DNA of 64,000 nt from Algihabitans albus (GCF_003572205.1 NZ_QXNY01000004.1:62548-126547); one strand, 5' to 3'; positions 24,107 through 33,463 are shown, counted from the first letter of the stretch. The notes: generated by a model from the letters alone, not told the origin. A program made the numbers and translations.

Positions 24107-24616
24107 CTAGTCGAAAAGAGTGTTGATCGGCAGATGGTAGTAGAGCGTCAGGACCTCGGCCCCCGGATTGTCGTCGCCGATCCCGGCGTTCGAGAGGTGC
24201 CCGAAGGCCAGCGAGAGACGCGAGCGATCGTCGAAGCGGTACCCCAGTTCTATCGTCGAACGGAACTCGATCGGGCTGCCCAGATCCTTGCCGTCACCCT
24301 CGTAGAAGCCGCCAACCCCGGTGCTACCGGTCAGCACGATGCGACGGCCGAGGTAGATGTCGATCAACAGGCCCGCACCACCCCAGAACCCGCCAGCCGT
24401 TGTGACCTCCAGGCCGGCCCAGGGCTTCACGATATGGAGAAACCGCTGACCATGGCGATACTCCAGGCGGAAGTCCGCCTGGTCATCATCTCCGGCGAGG
24501 AGATCCCACCAGCCGGCGCCGAATGAGATAAGGCTTGGGTCGTCCTCAGCTGAAACTTCGGCAGCACCTACAAGCAACGCCACCGCCAGAACGGCGGCCA
24601 GAATACCACGCACCAT
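24107..24616 (-). CDS. PagL-like lipid A 3-O-deacylase (acyloxyacyl hydrolase family)
   Basis: The 169-residue product has a signal peptide, then alternating beta strands ending in an aromatic-rich C-terminus (VLTLYYHLPINTLFD), as expected for a small outer-membrane barrel. The segment FGHLSNAGIGDDNPG matches the PagL motif in which His and Ser (H-x-S-N) form the catalytic site. The enzyme would remove the 3-linked acyl chain of lipid A in the outer membrane. The ATG at 24616, with a GGGGGCGAG site, is preferred over a TTG at 24643. Confidence 0.83.
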   Translation of the reverse strand: MVRGILAAVLAVALLVGAAEVSAEDDPSLISFGAGWWDLLAGDDDQADFRLEYRHGQRFLHIVKPWAGLEVTTAGGFWGGAGLLIDIYLGRRIVLTGSTGVGGFYEGDGKDLGSPIEFRSTIELGYRFDDRSRLSLAFGHLSNAGIGDDNPGAEVLTLYYHLPINTLFD

Positions 24617-24750
24617 CAACACTCGCCCCCAACACACTCCCAACCCTGGGAACCAAGTTTACTGAGCACCGAAAAGAGGGCAAGCCTGAATGCACGGCAA
24701 CTTCGCAGTGAATTCTTCGCAACTACTTAAAGTTGCAGAACATTTTTCTG

Positions 24751-24809
24751 GAGCGCGATCGCCATGACTGGAAGTGGTTTCGCTTCCAGTCATGACGTGA
24801 ATCCTGCTC
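24751..24809. repeat. REP-like imperfect palindrome with 12-bp stem
   Basis: Arms CATGACTGGAAG (24763-24774) and CTTCCAGTCATG (24783-24794) pair perfectly around an 8-base loop. They are flanked by GAGCGCGATC on the left and GAATCCTGCTC on the right, an arrangement seen in dispersed palindromic elements of alphaproteobacteria. It lies directly after the prolyl aminopeptidase stop and lacks a T-run, so it may stabilise or end the transcript. Confidence 0.55.
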
Positions 24810-25759
24810 TAGGCGTAATTCTTGAAGCGCTCCGTCGCTTCGACCAGAGCGCGGCGGATACCGGGTTCCATCGCGGAGTGACCGGCATCGGGGATGATGC
24901 GGAAGCTGGCGGCCGGCCAGGCCCTGTGAAGATCGTAAGCCGTCGTCGGCGGACAGACGGTATCGTAGCGCCCCTGGACAATGGCGCCCGGCAAGTCGCG
25001 CAGAAGGCTCGCCCGCTCCAGCAAGGCGTCGTCAGGCAGGAAGATCTTATTGACGAAGTAGTGCGCCTCGATCCGTGCCAGACCGAGGGCCATGCTGTCT
25101 TCGCCGAAAGCGGCGACGGTCTCCGGACTTGGCATCAAGGTGGAGCAAGCGCCCTCGTAGGTGCTCCAGGACCGCGCGGCCGGCATGTGTACCTCCGGAT
25201 CCGGATCCATCAGGCGGGTGTAGTAGGCATCCAGCAAATCGTTTCGTTCCGCCTTGGGAATGAAGCCGGAGAAACGTTCCCAAACCTCGGGAAAGTAGGT
25301 GCGCATGCCATAGAGGAACCAATCGACCTCCTTCTTCCGGCAGAGAAAGATGCCGCGCAGCAGCAAGGCCGAAACCCGCTCGGGATGAGCCTGGGCGTAG
25401 GCCAGCGCCAGAGTGGACCCCCAGGACCCGCCGAAGAGATGCCAGCGCTCGATCCCCAAGCGCACGCGTAGCATTTCCATGTCGGCGATCAGGTGTTGCG
25501 TGGTGTTGGCGCGCGTCTCGCCCAGGGGCGTGGATCGGCCGGCTCCGCGCTGATCGAAGATAACGATGCGGTAGGCCGCCGGATCGAAAAAGCGGCGATG
25601 GTCCGGCGATGCGCCCGCACCTGGCCCGCCATGCACGAACAGGACCGGCCGTCCTTCCGGATGACCCGACTGCTCCCAGTAGATCGTGTGCAGGTTGTCG
25701 ACCGCCAGCAAGCCGGTCTCGTAAGCTTGGATGGGCGGAAAGAGGTCTTGAGCCGCCAT
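24809..25759 (-). CDS. pip: Prolyl aminopeptidase (proline iminopeptidase, S33)
   Basis: The 316-residue alpha/beta hydrolase has the family hallmarks: oxyanion-hole motif VLFVHGGPGAGA, FDQRGAGRS, the nucleophile in FGGSWGSTL, Asp in GRYDTVCPP, and His in DAGHSAMEP. It releases N-terminal proline from peptides in the cytoplasm. The ATG at 25759 is preceded by GGAG; a longer start at 25798 is possible but adds a non-conserved extension. Length and motifs match the monomeric bacterial PIP type. Confidence 0.93.
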   Translation of the reverse strand: MAAQDLFPPIQAYETGLLAVDNLHTIYWEQSGHPEGRPVLFVHGGPGAGASPDHRRFFDPAAYRIVIFDQRGAGRSTPLGETRANTTQHLIADMEMLRVRLGIERWHLFGGSWGSTLALAYAQAHPERVSALLLRGIFLCRKKEVDWFLYGMRTYFPEVWERFSGFIPKAERNDLLDAYYTRLMDPDPEVHMPAARSWSTYEGACSTLMPSPETVAAFGEDSMALGLARIEAHYFVNKIFLPDDALLERASLLRDLPGAIVQGRYDTVCPPTTAYDLHRAWPAASFRIIPDAGHSAMEPGIRRALVEATERFKNYA

Positions 25760-25945
25760 CGGATCTCCATCGGGGGATGTCCGTGAAAACCTGTCCATCG
25801 GCCAAATCTATTGGCCGGCGGACTGTCGGGACGTTGCAAAGCTGTACGACGCACGCCCTTATATCGCGCCGGCCGGCAGAGCCAACACCCCCTGCAAGCA
25901 CCGAGCTTTGGCGAAATTCCGTTTGGCGTGCTAGCTACTGGCACC

Positions 25946-26419
25946 ATGAGCAGCTCAAACGGCAGAAAAGACGCAACACCCGCGCCCGATCCGACGGACC
26001 GCGATCTCTATGCGAGCTGGACCAAAGACATCCTGCGCTACCGCGACACCGACCGCCAAGGCCACGTCAACAACGCTGTCTTCGCAACCTTCCTGGAGTC
26101 CGGGCGCGTAGCGATCTTCTACGATCCCGAGCAGTCTCTGGCACCGGAGGGAGCTTCCTTCGTCATCGCCAGACTGGCGCTCGACTTCCGGGCGGAGCTG
26201 CACTGGCCGGGGGACATCCAGATCGGGACCAGCGTGACCCGCATCGGCACCAGTTCCATGACCCTTGCACAAGGTCTGTTCGCCAAGGATACCTGCGTCG
26301 CGACGGCCGAAACCGTTCTGGTGCTGATGGACGACATTACGCGCAAGTCGCGCCCGCTGACGGACAGCATGCGCGAGCGGCTGAGTCAGGTCGGGTCTCG
26401 ACGGTCGTCTGCAAGGTGA
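25946..26419 (+). CDS. Acyl-CoA thioesterase, 4HBT (hotdog fold) family
   Basis: The 157-residue protein contains YRDTDRQGHVNNAVFATFLE, the conserved start of 4-hydroxybenzoyl-CoA thioesterase-like enzymes. The Asp after TxR-type spacing and the HVNN segment form the active site. The rest is the hotdog beta sheet with RLALDFRAELHWPGD. It probably hydrolyses acyl-CoA in the cytoplasm; its substrate is unknown. The ATG at 25946 starts the conserved part. It lies 6 bases upstream of the SNase-like gene, suggesting one transcript with it and the M48 peptidase. Confidence 0.82.
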   Translation: MSSSNGRKDATPAPDPTDRDLYASWTKDILRYRDTDRQGHVNNAVFATFLESGRVAIFYDPEQSLAPEGASFVIARLALDFRAELHWPGDIQIGTSVTRIGTSSMTLAQGLFAKDTCVATAETVLVLMDDITRKSRPLTDSMRERLSQVGSRRSSAR

Positions 26420-26425
26420 AAGGCC

Positions 26426-27199
26426 ATGCGCTGGATTGCCGTGCTTGTTCTTCTCGCCGGCAGCTTCAGCCCCGTAGCCGCCGAAGCTACGGCTGAAACC
26501 ATAACGCGCACCGCTGTGGCGGCGGATGACGGAACGACCCTGCGCCTGGAGGACGGGACCGCCTTTCGTCTTGCCGGGCTGCTACCGCCGCAACCGCCGC
26601 TCGGCTATGTCGGAGTTTGGTACATGGCCGAGCGATCGCGTGAAGGTTTATCAGCGCTGACGCTGGATGTGCCGCTGCGCCTTACAATCATCGGCCAGGA
26701 CCGTTGGGGGCGGGCGCTGGGCTCGGCAACCCTGCCGGACGGGCGACAACTTGGCTCTGTTCTGATCGCCGCAGGCTTGGCGCAAGTGGCCGGTTTGGAG
26801 CCGACGCCCGGGCGAAGCGAGCGCCTGCGTCTCGAGGCGACGGCCCGTGCGGAGGGACGTGGGCTCTGGTCGGATACGTATTACTCTGTACGTACGGCGG
26901 AGGCGCTTCCGGACGAGTTGGAGCAAATGTCTCTCGGCCGTTTCGTGATCGTGGAAGGACGTGTGACGGATGCGGCAGTGGTGCGCGGCCGGGCCTATCT
27001 CAACTTCGGGGCCGACTGGCGCAGCGACTTCACCGCTACCCTGTCGCCCGATGCGCGGCGCAGGTTCCGCGCGGCCGGTCTCGATCCGCGTGCCTACGCC
27101 GGACGACGGCTGCGGCTCCGCGGCTGGCTCGAATCGTTCAATGGCCCGATGATCGAGATTCTTTCGCCGGATCAGATCGAGGTGTTGGAGGAACAGTGA
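26426..27199 (+). CDS. Secreted SNase-like protein with degenerate active site
   Basis: The 257-residue product has a signal peptide (MRWIAVLVLLAGSFSPVAA), then an SNase-type OB-fold domain (about 30-155), then a second beta domain ending MIEILSPDQIEVLEE. In active SNases the loop reads GIDAPE; here the equivalent FRLAGLLPPQPP lacks both acidic residues, so nuclease activity is doubtful. The GRGLWSDTYY segment matches the usual end of the domain. The stop overlaps the GTG of the M48 peptidase gene (GTGA), so the two are translated together and may act in the same periplasmic process. Confidence 0.75.
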   Translation: MRWIAVLVLLAGSFSPVAAEATAETITRTAVAADDGTTLRLEDGTAFRLAGLLPPQPPLGYVGVWYMAERSREGLSALTLDVPLRLTIIGQDRWGRALGSATLPDGRQLGSVLIAAGLAQVAGLEPTPGRSERLRLEATARAEGRGLWSDTYYSVRTAEALPDELEQMSLGRFVIVEGRVTDAAVVRGRAYLNFGADWRSDFTATLSPDARRRFRAAGLDPRAYAGRRLRLRGWLESFNGPMIEILSPDQIEVLEEQ

Positions 27200-28644
27200 T
27201 TCGCAGATCGTTTCGCCCTCTGCTGGCTTTTGCCGCGGCCGCGCTGCTGTTCACCGCGAGCCTGACGGCGCCCGGCCAGGCCTCCGCGGACTGGCTGTCC
27301 GGCATCGAACGGAGCCTTGGCGCCCAGCAGCACGAGCAGATGGTCGAGGCCTTCGGCGGTGCCTACGAGAATCCGAAAGTCCGGGACTACGTCGACTCGC
27401 TTGGACAGTTTCTGGCCCGTACGTCAGAGCAACCAGATCTCGACTACACCTTCACCGTGCTGGACTCCCCCATGGTCAACGCCTTCGCCCTGCCCGGCGG
27501 CTACGTCTACGTGACCCGCGGCTTGATGGCCCTCGCCGAGAACGAAGCAGAGCTGGCCGGCGTGCTGGCTCATGAGATCGGGCATGTGAATGCCCGGCAC
27601 GGCCTCAATCGCGTCGGCGCGGGGATCTTCGGAGAACTTGCGGCGCTCGGCCTTGGCCTTCTGCTGGGCGAAGAGGCCGCCGCGTTCGGCAGCAGCGTTG
27701 CGGAGCTGGGCTTGCGCGCCTACTCGCGCGATCAGGAATACGAGGCCGATATTCTGGGCGTGCAATACTTGGCGCGAGCTGGCTACGACCCGCAGGCCAT
27801 GGCAGGCTTTCTGGACAACCTGTTGCGCCAAAGCCGGTTGGAAGCGGAAATCGCCGGCAGCCCCGGAGCGCCGGACGCTTTCAACATCATGGCAACTCAT
27901 CCGCGCACGGCCGATCGCATCGAGGAGGCGATCCGCCAAGCGGGGTCCACGGCAGTCGTGGACCCGATGACCGCCCGCGATCTCTATCTGGAAAAGATCG
28001 ACGGCATGCTCTACGGCGACAGTCCCGAGGAAGGCTTCGTGCGCGGTCGCAGCTTCCTGCATTCGCACCTGCGCTTCGCCTTCGAGGTGCCCGAAGGCTT
28101 CCGGCTGCTGAACGGCCAGACCCAAGTGATCGCTGTGGACAGTGAAGGCGTTCGAGTGGTCTTCGACCGCGCCCGGCCGGAAAGCGCAGATCTTTTGACC
28201 TATCTGCAGCGCGAATGGGCCGGACAGGAGGTCTCGCTCGAGCAGTTGGCCGATTTCGTCGTGGACGGCCTCCCGGCAGCCTCCGGTCTGGCCAAGATCG
28301 AGACTCGACAAGGGTCGCGCCATCTCCGTTTGGCGGCGATCCGCATGCCCGACGATACGGTCTATCGCTTCCTCTTCGTCAGCACACCCGAACAAAGCCG
28401 CCGCTACGCCGATGCCTTCGTGGATACCCTCTACAGCTTTCGTCGCCTGAGCGAAGCAGAGGCCCAAGAGCTGAAGCCGCAGCGCCTTGTGCTGCACAGG
28501 GTGGAGCAGGGCGAGAACGTCGCGAGCCTGGCTCGCCGCCTCCCCTTCGCAAACTATCGAGAGGCCCGTTTGCGCGCCCTCAACGGGCTGTCAGCCGATC
28601 AAGAAGTTCAAGCAGGTCAAACGGTTAAACTCGTCGTACAGTAG
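27196..28644 (+). CDS. Periplasmic M48 metallopeptidase (BepA/YfgC-like) with C-terminal LysM-like segment
   Basis: The 482-residue product has a signal peptide and the M48 domain with the zinc motif HEIGH (about residues 126-130). The third ligand is in the segment SRDQEYEADILG. TPR-like helices and a beta domain follow, then a C-terminal region (about 435-482: LHRVEQGENVASLARRLPF, ending QTVKLVVQ) that looks like LysM. Relatives control outer-membrane protein and LPS-transporter assembly by degrading misfolded subunits. The GTG start overlaps the upstream stop. Confidence 0.88.
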   Translation: MIRRSFRPLLAFAAAALLFTASLTAPGQASADWLSGIERSLGAQQHEQMVEAFGGAYENPKVRDYVDSLGQFLARTSEQPDLDYTFTVLDSPMVNAFALPGGYVYVTRGLMALAENEAELAGVLAHEIGHVNARHGLNRVGAGIFGELAALGLGLLLGEEAAAFGSSVAELGLRAYSRDQEYEADILGVQYLARAGYDPQAMAGFLDNLLRQSRLEAEIAGSPGAPDAFNIMATHPRTADRIEEAIRQAGSTAVVDPMTARDLYLEKIDGMLYGDSPEEGFVRGRSFLHSHLRFAFEVPEGFRLLNGQTQVIAVDSEGVRVVFDRARPESADLLTYLQREWAGQEVSLEQLADFVVDGLPAASGLAKIETRQGSRHLRLAAIRMPDDTVYRFLFVSTPEQSRRYADAFVDTLYSFRRLSEAEAQELKPQRLVLHRVEQGENVASLARRLPFANYREARLRALNGLSADQEVQAGQTVKLVVQ

Positions 28645-28715
28645 TGTTTGACCAGAGATAGTGTTTGCCAGGCCCAAGCGTTTGGTCGAGCGCGAAGATG
28701 TAGCAGCAGGTCAGC

Positions 28716-30605
28716 ATGCAGCCGAGGGACGAACCCGACCCGAAAAGCCGAGACTTTTGGCGTCTGCCGATCGCCAGCGCGATCACGCTGACCTTCGGCG
28801 GGCTGTTGTCGGTTGCCGTTCTGGCCGTCGGTTTCGTCACCTGGCGCGCGAACCAACAAAACACGCTCGAACTGATGGGGGGAACAGCCGAGCTCTACCT
28901 CGACTCACTGGCCGGTCTGACGCAGGAGCATCAGGAAGACGGCCACTTCCAGGTCGAGCATCTGGCGCGTCTGGTTCGCACCGGCGCCCTAGATCTCGAC
29001 AACGAAACGGAGTTGAAGGCGGTCCTCGCCGGCAGCCTGGCTGCCGGCCCGCAGGTGCATGGCGTCGCGCTCGTTCAGGCCGACGGGACTGCGACGCGGG
29101 TCGGCTTCGTCGAAGACGAACTGGTCTATCTGCGCAGCAACTGGGCCGGCCGGCCGGATATCGACGATCTGCTCGAGACCGCGCGCAGCGGCACCCTGGC
29201 CGACAATCACTTCGTGGTCTGGGCCGAAGATCTGGGCGCTCCACACGTCAGTACCTCTGTGCCGCTGTTCGGCCCCGACGGCAGTTTCCAGGGCGCGGCA
29301 AGTGCGGTCGTGGCCATCACGGAAATCAGCGAGTTCGTCGCGTCTCTCGCGTCCGAGGGCGCGCGAACCTTCGTCCTGCTGGGGCACGACCGGGTCGTGG
29401 CGCATGCCGACATGGCGAGCGTCGCGACAGAGCTCTCACCCGAGCGGCCCCTGCCGCGCGCCAGCGATCTCGGCGACGAGGTTTTGGCGGCCATGTGGGA
29501 CGAGCCGGTGATGGACCGCGCACTGCAGCAGATCGTCTTCGCCCGAAACGCCAAGGCGCACGCCGTGGAAGTTGCTGGAAACCGGCATCTTTTCGTCTAC
29601 CGAGAGGCCGGGACCATTGGCGGCGAACCCATGACTGTCGGGGTCTACCTGCCGTTGGATGAGGTGATCCAGCCCCTGCATCGTCTGATCGGGTCCGGCA
29701 CCGTTGCCCTCGTCATTCTCTTGGTCTCGATCGGGCTTTCCGTTCTGCTGGGTCGTGCGCTGGCCCGCCCGGTGCGCCGACTGGAGGCCGCCGCCGAAGC
29801 GGTAGCACGGCTCAAACTCGACGAGATGCCGCCCCTCGAGCGCTCGCGCCTGCGCGAACTGGATGCCGCGCAGCGCACCTTTGCCGCCATGCGCACGGCG
29901 TTGGGCTGGTTCGAGATTTACGTTCCACGCGCGCTCGTCGCCCGTCTCATGCAGCTTGGCCCCAGCGCGACGCATTCGGAGGAACGGCAGATCACCGTGC
30001 TCTTCACCGACATCTCCGGTTTTACCAAGCTGGCCGAGCGGCGCTCGCCGGAAGAGTTGGCGACACTGCTCAACGAGCACTTTGCGCTGCTGGGCACCTG
30101 CGTCGAGGCCGAGAGCGGCACGGTCGACAAGTACATCGGCGATTCGCTGATGGCCTTCTGGGGTGCGCCGGAGTCGCAACCCGATCATGCGGCTCGAGCT
30201 CTAAGGGCCGCCCGAGAGATGGCCCGGGCCGTAGCCCAAGACAACAGGCAACGCCAGGCCAATGGGCAGCCTGCCGTTCGTCTGCGAATCGGCCTGCATA
30301 GTGGCCCCGCCGTGGTCGGTAACATCGGCGCGCCCAGCCGCATGAACTACACGCTGATCGGAGATACGGTGAACGTCGCCCAGCGCCTGGAAGCTCTCGG
30401 AAAAGAGCGCGGGCACCCGGGAGAGGATGCGGATGTCATCCTGCTCGCCAGTGCCGACACTCTCTCGGCTGCCGATGCGATGGAGGCAGGGGAGAACCTG
30501 GGTAAACTCGACTTGCGCGGACGCGAGGATCCGGTGGAAGTCTACCGGGTGACGGTCGCTTGTGCGAAGAGGCCTGGAAACTTCGCCGACTCTGAACCTG
30601 CCTAG
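28716..30605 (+). CDS. Class III adenylate cyclase with extracellular sensor and HAMP linker
   Basis: The 629-residue protein has one transmembrane helix at about 20-43, a large periplasmic sensor of Cache-like composition to about 325, a second helix at about 330-350, and a HAMP-like linker (RALARPVRRLEAAAEAV). The cyclase domain spans about 420-605. Metal-binding Asp residues lie in LFTDISGFT and YIGDSLMAFWG. Lys in VDKYIGD and Asp in TLIGDTVNVAQRLE suggest ATP rather than GTP as substrate, and the catalytic Asn/Arg pair is present in the latter motif. It would make cAMP in response to an unknown external signal. It is transcribed alone, 71 bp after the peptidase gene. Confidence 0.9.
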   Translation: MQPRDEPDPKSRDFWRLPIASAITLTFGGLLSVAVLAVGFVTWRANQQNTLELMGGTAELYLDSLAGLTQEHQEDGHFQVEHLARLVRTGALDLDNETELKAVLAGSLAAGPQVHGVALVQADGTATRVGFVEDELVYLRSNWAGRPDIDDLLETARSGTLADNHFVVWAEDLGAPHVSTSVPLFGPDGSFQGAASAVVAITEISEFVASLASEGARTFVLLGHDRVVAHADMASVATELSPERPLPRASDLGDEVLAAMWDEPVMDRALQQIVFARNAKAHAVEVAGNRHLFVYREAGTIGGEPMTVGVYLPLDEVIQPLHRLIGSGTVALVILLVSIGLSVLLGRALARPVRRLEAAAEAVARLKLDEMPPLERSRLRELDAAQRTFAAMRTALGWFEIYVPRALVARLMQLGPSATHSEERQITVLFTDISGFTKLAERRSPEELATLLNEHFALLGTCVEAESGTVDKYIGDSLMAFWGAPESQPDHAARALRAAREMARAVAQDNRQRQANGQPAVRLRIGLHSGPAVVGNIGAPSRMNYTLIGDTVNVAQRLEALGKERGHPGEDADVILLASADTLSAADAMEAGENLGKLDLRGREDPVEVYRVTVACAKRPGNFADSEPA

Positions 30606-30620
30606 ACCTGGGATGCCCTC

Positions 30621-31595
30621 CTAGGCCGTGACCAGAACGTCGCCGGCATTCCGCAACAGACCTGCCGCTTCGCGAACGACATCGGTGACGATGGTTTCGG
30701 CAGACTCGATCTTGTCGATCAGATCGAGCGCCTCACCTGCGATCAGCACGCGGGTCTCGTAGTCGTCCGGATGGGCAGCGTCGTACCTCGTCCGCTCGCT
30801 CTCCGCGTTGCGCCGCAAACCCTCGAGGTCGTCCTGCCATTGCCGCGCGAAGGCGTTTGCAACGGTCCGCCCCGTGAACTGCTCGGGCCAAGCGGCATTC
30901 CGAGCGATGTCGAAGACCTTGGAGCGAAGCGTTCCGTCTCCGGTCGCACGGAGCAAGGCCGCCTTCGCGGCTTCGGATCCCTCGGCCTCGGCGCTCGCCC
31001 AGAAGCGCGTGCCCAACATGACGCCATCGGCACCGAGCATCAGGGAAGCCGCCAACCCGCGACCGTCGGCGAGACCGCCAGCGGCCAGGATGATTTGCTC
31101 CGGCCCGGCAAGATCGCGAACCGCCGGCAGGAGCGCGGTCAAGCCACGGTCCATACCATGGCCGCCCGCCTCCTGACCCTGTACGACGATGACGTCGACT
31201 TCGGCTGCCAGAGCCTGCTCGGCCTGGCTGAGCCGTTGGATTTGCCAAATCGTCGGCACGCCGGCGTCACGCGCTGCAGCCACGGCCTCCTCACCATCCC
31301 CGAAGGAGACCATGAAAGCTGCCGGCTGTCGAACCAGGGTTTGCGCGATCAACTCGGGTTTGCGCAGAAGGCTCCAGGTGATGAAGCCCACGCCAACGGC
31401 GGCGTTGCCGATTTCTCCGAACGCACGCTCCAGCCACGCGGCGTCGCCGTAACCGCCGCCAATGAGCCCAAGCCCCCCGGCATGAGACACTGCAGCGGCC
31501 AGCCTACCGCCGGCAACCTTGTCCATGGGGGCCAGCATCACCGGATGAGGAATGCCAAAGCGTTCGGTAAAGCGGGTCTTGATCATCTGTTCCAT
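30621..31595 (-). CDS. Nitronate monooxygenase family FMN enzyme
   Basis: The 324-residue TIM-barrel protein starts with FGIPHPVMLAPMDKVAGGRL and contains VVQGQEAGGHGMDRG, where the His and the preceding loop bind FMN and act in catalysis, then AAGGLADGRGLAASLMLGADG and GTRFWAS. These match 2-nitropropane dioxygenase/nitronate monooxygenase proteins that detoxify alkyl nitronates. An ATG three codons inside (MIKTRFTERF) is an alternative start. It is divergently transcribed from a LysR gene 74 bp away, the usual set-up for regulation by that protein. Confidence 0.88.
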   Translation of the reverse strand: MEQMIKTRFTERFGIPHPVMLAPMDKVAGGRLAAAVSHAGGLGLIGGGYGDAAWLERAFGEIGNAAVGVGFITWSLLRKPELIAQTLVRQPAAFMVSFGDGEEAVAAARDAGVPTIWQIQRLSQAEQALAAEVDVIVVQGQEAGGHGMDRGLTALLPAVRDLAGPEQIILAAGGLADGRGLAASLMLGADGVMLGTRFWASAEAEGSEAAKAALLRATGDGTLRSKVFDIARNAAWPEQFTGRTVANAFARQWQDDLEGLRRNAESERTRYDAAHPDDYETRVLIAGEALDLIDKIESAETIVTDVVREAAGLLRNAGDVLVTA

Positions 31596-31669
31596 GACCG
31601 CAGCTTTCCAGATCGCACGACGGAAAGAAATCGATTGATACGAGAACTTTATATCTGCATTTTTGATGG

Positions 31670-32566
31670 ATGGATCGGCAACTGCTTAAAACCTTCGTCA
31701 CCGTAGCCGAGTCCGGAAGCTTTTCCGCAGCCGCGCTTCTGCTGCATTGCGTGCAGTCGAACGTGACGGCACGTATCCGACGCCTCGAACATCAGCTCGG
31801 TGGAACGCTGTTCGAGCGCGGGCGGAGCGGTGCCCGCTTGACGCAACTGGGCGAACGCTTGCGCCACCACGCAGACGATCTTCTGATGCGTTTCGAGCTT
31901 GCCGAACGCGATCTGCTGGATGCGGCAGGAGGCTCCGCGCCCTTGCGCTTGGGCGCCATGGAGACGACGGCGGCGGTTCGCTTGCCACCGCTTCTGAAGG
32001 CTTTAACTCAAGCTTGTCCGACGGCACCGATTTCGCTCCACACCGGCCCGACGGCAGAACTGCTTTCTCTGGTCTGGGATCGCAAGCTCGAGGCCGCTTT
32101 CGTCGCGGGCCCGGTCGACCTCGGCCGCTTTCGCAGCATCCTGGCGTTTCGCGAAGCCCTGGTCGAGGTGCGCGCTGCCGAGGCAGGTGGGAACAGGCCA
32201 CTGCTCGCTTTCAGAGGCGGCTGCAGCTACCGAGCCGTCGCGGAGAACTGGCTGCGCAGCTTGGGGAGAAGCGATACCCCGATTCTGGAGATGGGGACGC
32301 TCGACGGCATTCTCGGTTGCGTGGAAGCCGGTATGGGCTTCGCGGTTGCGCCGGAGGCAGCGGTGGCTGCCTACCGGAATGTCGATGCGCTCAGGGCAAG
32401 AGCCTTGCCGCGCGCCCTTGCGCTCAGTGAGACGTTCCTAGCGTGGCGTTCGGACAATAGAATGCCGAAGGCGCACGGCGCTCTTTGCGATCTGATTGCG
32501 AACATTCAACCCGATGGGTCGATAGAGCGAGAGGGCGCACCGGAACCACGTTCGAAAACCGATTGA
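31670..32566 (+). CDS. LysR-family transcriptional regulator
   Basis: The 298-residue protein has the LysR winged HTH at residues 1-60 (LKTFVTVAESGSFSAAALLL, then QSNVTARIRRLEHQLGGTLF). A periplasmic-binding-like effector domain follows, with GILGCVEAGMGFAVAPEAAV near the C-terminus. It is divergent from the nitronate monooxygenase gene, and the 74-bp AT-rich intergenic region should carry its operator. The effector is unknown. The ATG start has only a weak ribosome binding site. Confidence 0.92.
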   Translation: MDRQLLKTFVTVAESGSFSAAALLLHCVQSNVTARIRRLEHQLGGTLFERGRSGARLTQLGERLRHHADDLLMRFELAERDLLDAAGGSAPLRLGAMETTAAVRLPPLLKALTQACPTAPISLHTGPTAELLSLVWDRKLEAAFVAGPVDLGRFRSILAFREALVEVRAAEAGGNRPLLAFRGGCSYRAVAENWLRSLGRSDTPILEMGTLDGILGCVEAGMGFAVAPEAAVAAYRNVDALRARALPRALALSETFLAWRSDNRMPKAHGALCDLIANIQPDGSIEREGAPEPRSKTD

Positions 32567-32578
32567 CCGCTAGCTGAT

Positions 32579-33463
32579 CTAGCCCTCGATCAAGAGATCC
32601 CTCGGTGCGTCCGTGCGGGACATGATCGCGGTCCGTAGTTTTCCGAGAGCGCGATGCTCCAGTTGCCGAACCCGCTCTTTGCTCACCCCGAGCTGCGTAC
32701 CGAGCTGTTCCAAGGTTGCACCTTCGTCGGTCAAGCGGCGCGCCTCTATAATCATGCGCTCACGCCGGTCCAAGGTCCCGAGCGCCTCACTCAACCATAG
32801 ACTGCGCAGATCGCGGTCATGCACGATCTGAACGTTGACATCAGGCGTCGCGCGCTCATCGGCCAGGAAGGACTGCCATTCGTCTTCGCCATCTTCGCCG
32901 ACTGTCATATTAAGCGATTGATCCGAGGCGGACATCCGGCTTTCCATCGCCTCGACCTCTGCCAAGGGGACGCCAAGCTCGACCGAGATTTTCTGGCGAC
33001 CCTCGTCGTCCAACTGTCGACCGCTGTTTTCCTCGATCCGCGCCCGAAGACGACGAAGGTTAAAGAACAAAGACTTCTGCGCGGCCGTGGTTCCGGTTCG
33101 AACGATCGACCAGTTGCGCAAGATGAAGTCCTGTATGGCCGAGCGGATCCACCAGGCGGCGTAGGTGGAAAAGCGCACGTCCCGCTCCGGTTCGAAGCGG
33201 GCGGCCGCCTGCATCAGCCCGACCGATCCCTCTTGAACGAGGTCGCTCATGGGTAGGCCGTAGTTTCGGAATTTCGCCGCGATGGAGACCACAAGCCGCG
33301 TGTAGCTGCGCACCAGTTCATGTAGAGCGGTTTGATCGCCCTTCTCGCGCCAAGCTCGCGCCAAAGCGAACTCTCGGTCTCGGGTCAGAAGAGGTTCGGA
33401 CATCGAGCGGCGGATGAAGGCCGACCCGGCCCGCTGCGCTTCGGGGTTCTCATAGTGAGCCAT
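32579..33463 (-). CDS. rpoH: RNA polymerase heat-shock sigma factor, sigma-32 type
   Basis: The 294-residue sigma factor has regions 2.1-2.4 (SDLVQEGSVGLMQAAARF, then RFSTYAAWWIRSAIQDFIL), the RpoH-box-like AAQKSLFFNLRRLRARIE, and region 4.2 with TLEQLGTQLGVSKERVRQ. The RpoH box separates it from RpoD and points to heat-shock sigma. Alphaproteobacteria often carry more than one RpoH; this copy could be RpoH1 or RpoH2. It starts at an ATG behind GGGAGCAG. The gene is convergent with lysR. Confidence 0.92.
   Translation of the reverse strand: MAHYENPEAQRAGSAFIRRSMSEPLLTRDREFALARAWREKGDQTALHELVRSYTRLVVSIAAKFRNYGLPMSDLVQEGSVGLMQAAARFEPERDVRFSTYAAWWIRSAIQDFILRNWSIVRTGTTAAQKSLFFNLRRLRARIEENSGRQLDDEGRQKISVELGVPLAEVEAMESRMSASDQSLNMTVGEDGEDEWQSFLADERATPDVNVQIVHDRDLRSLWLSEALGTLDRRERMIIEARRLTDEGATLEQLGTQLGVSKERVRQLEHRALGKLRTAIMSRTDAPRDLLIEG

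Noticed and set aside
28617-28864. Short antisense frames at the start of the adenylate cyclase gene
   Set aside because: They overlap a well-supported gene and show no coding features of their own.
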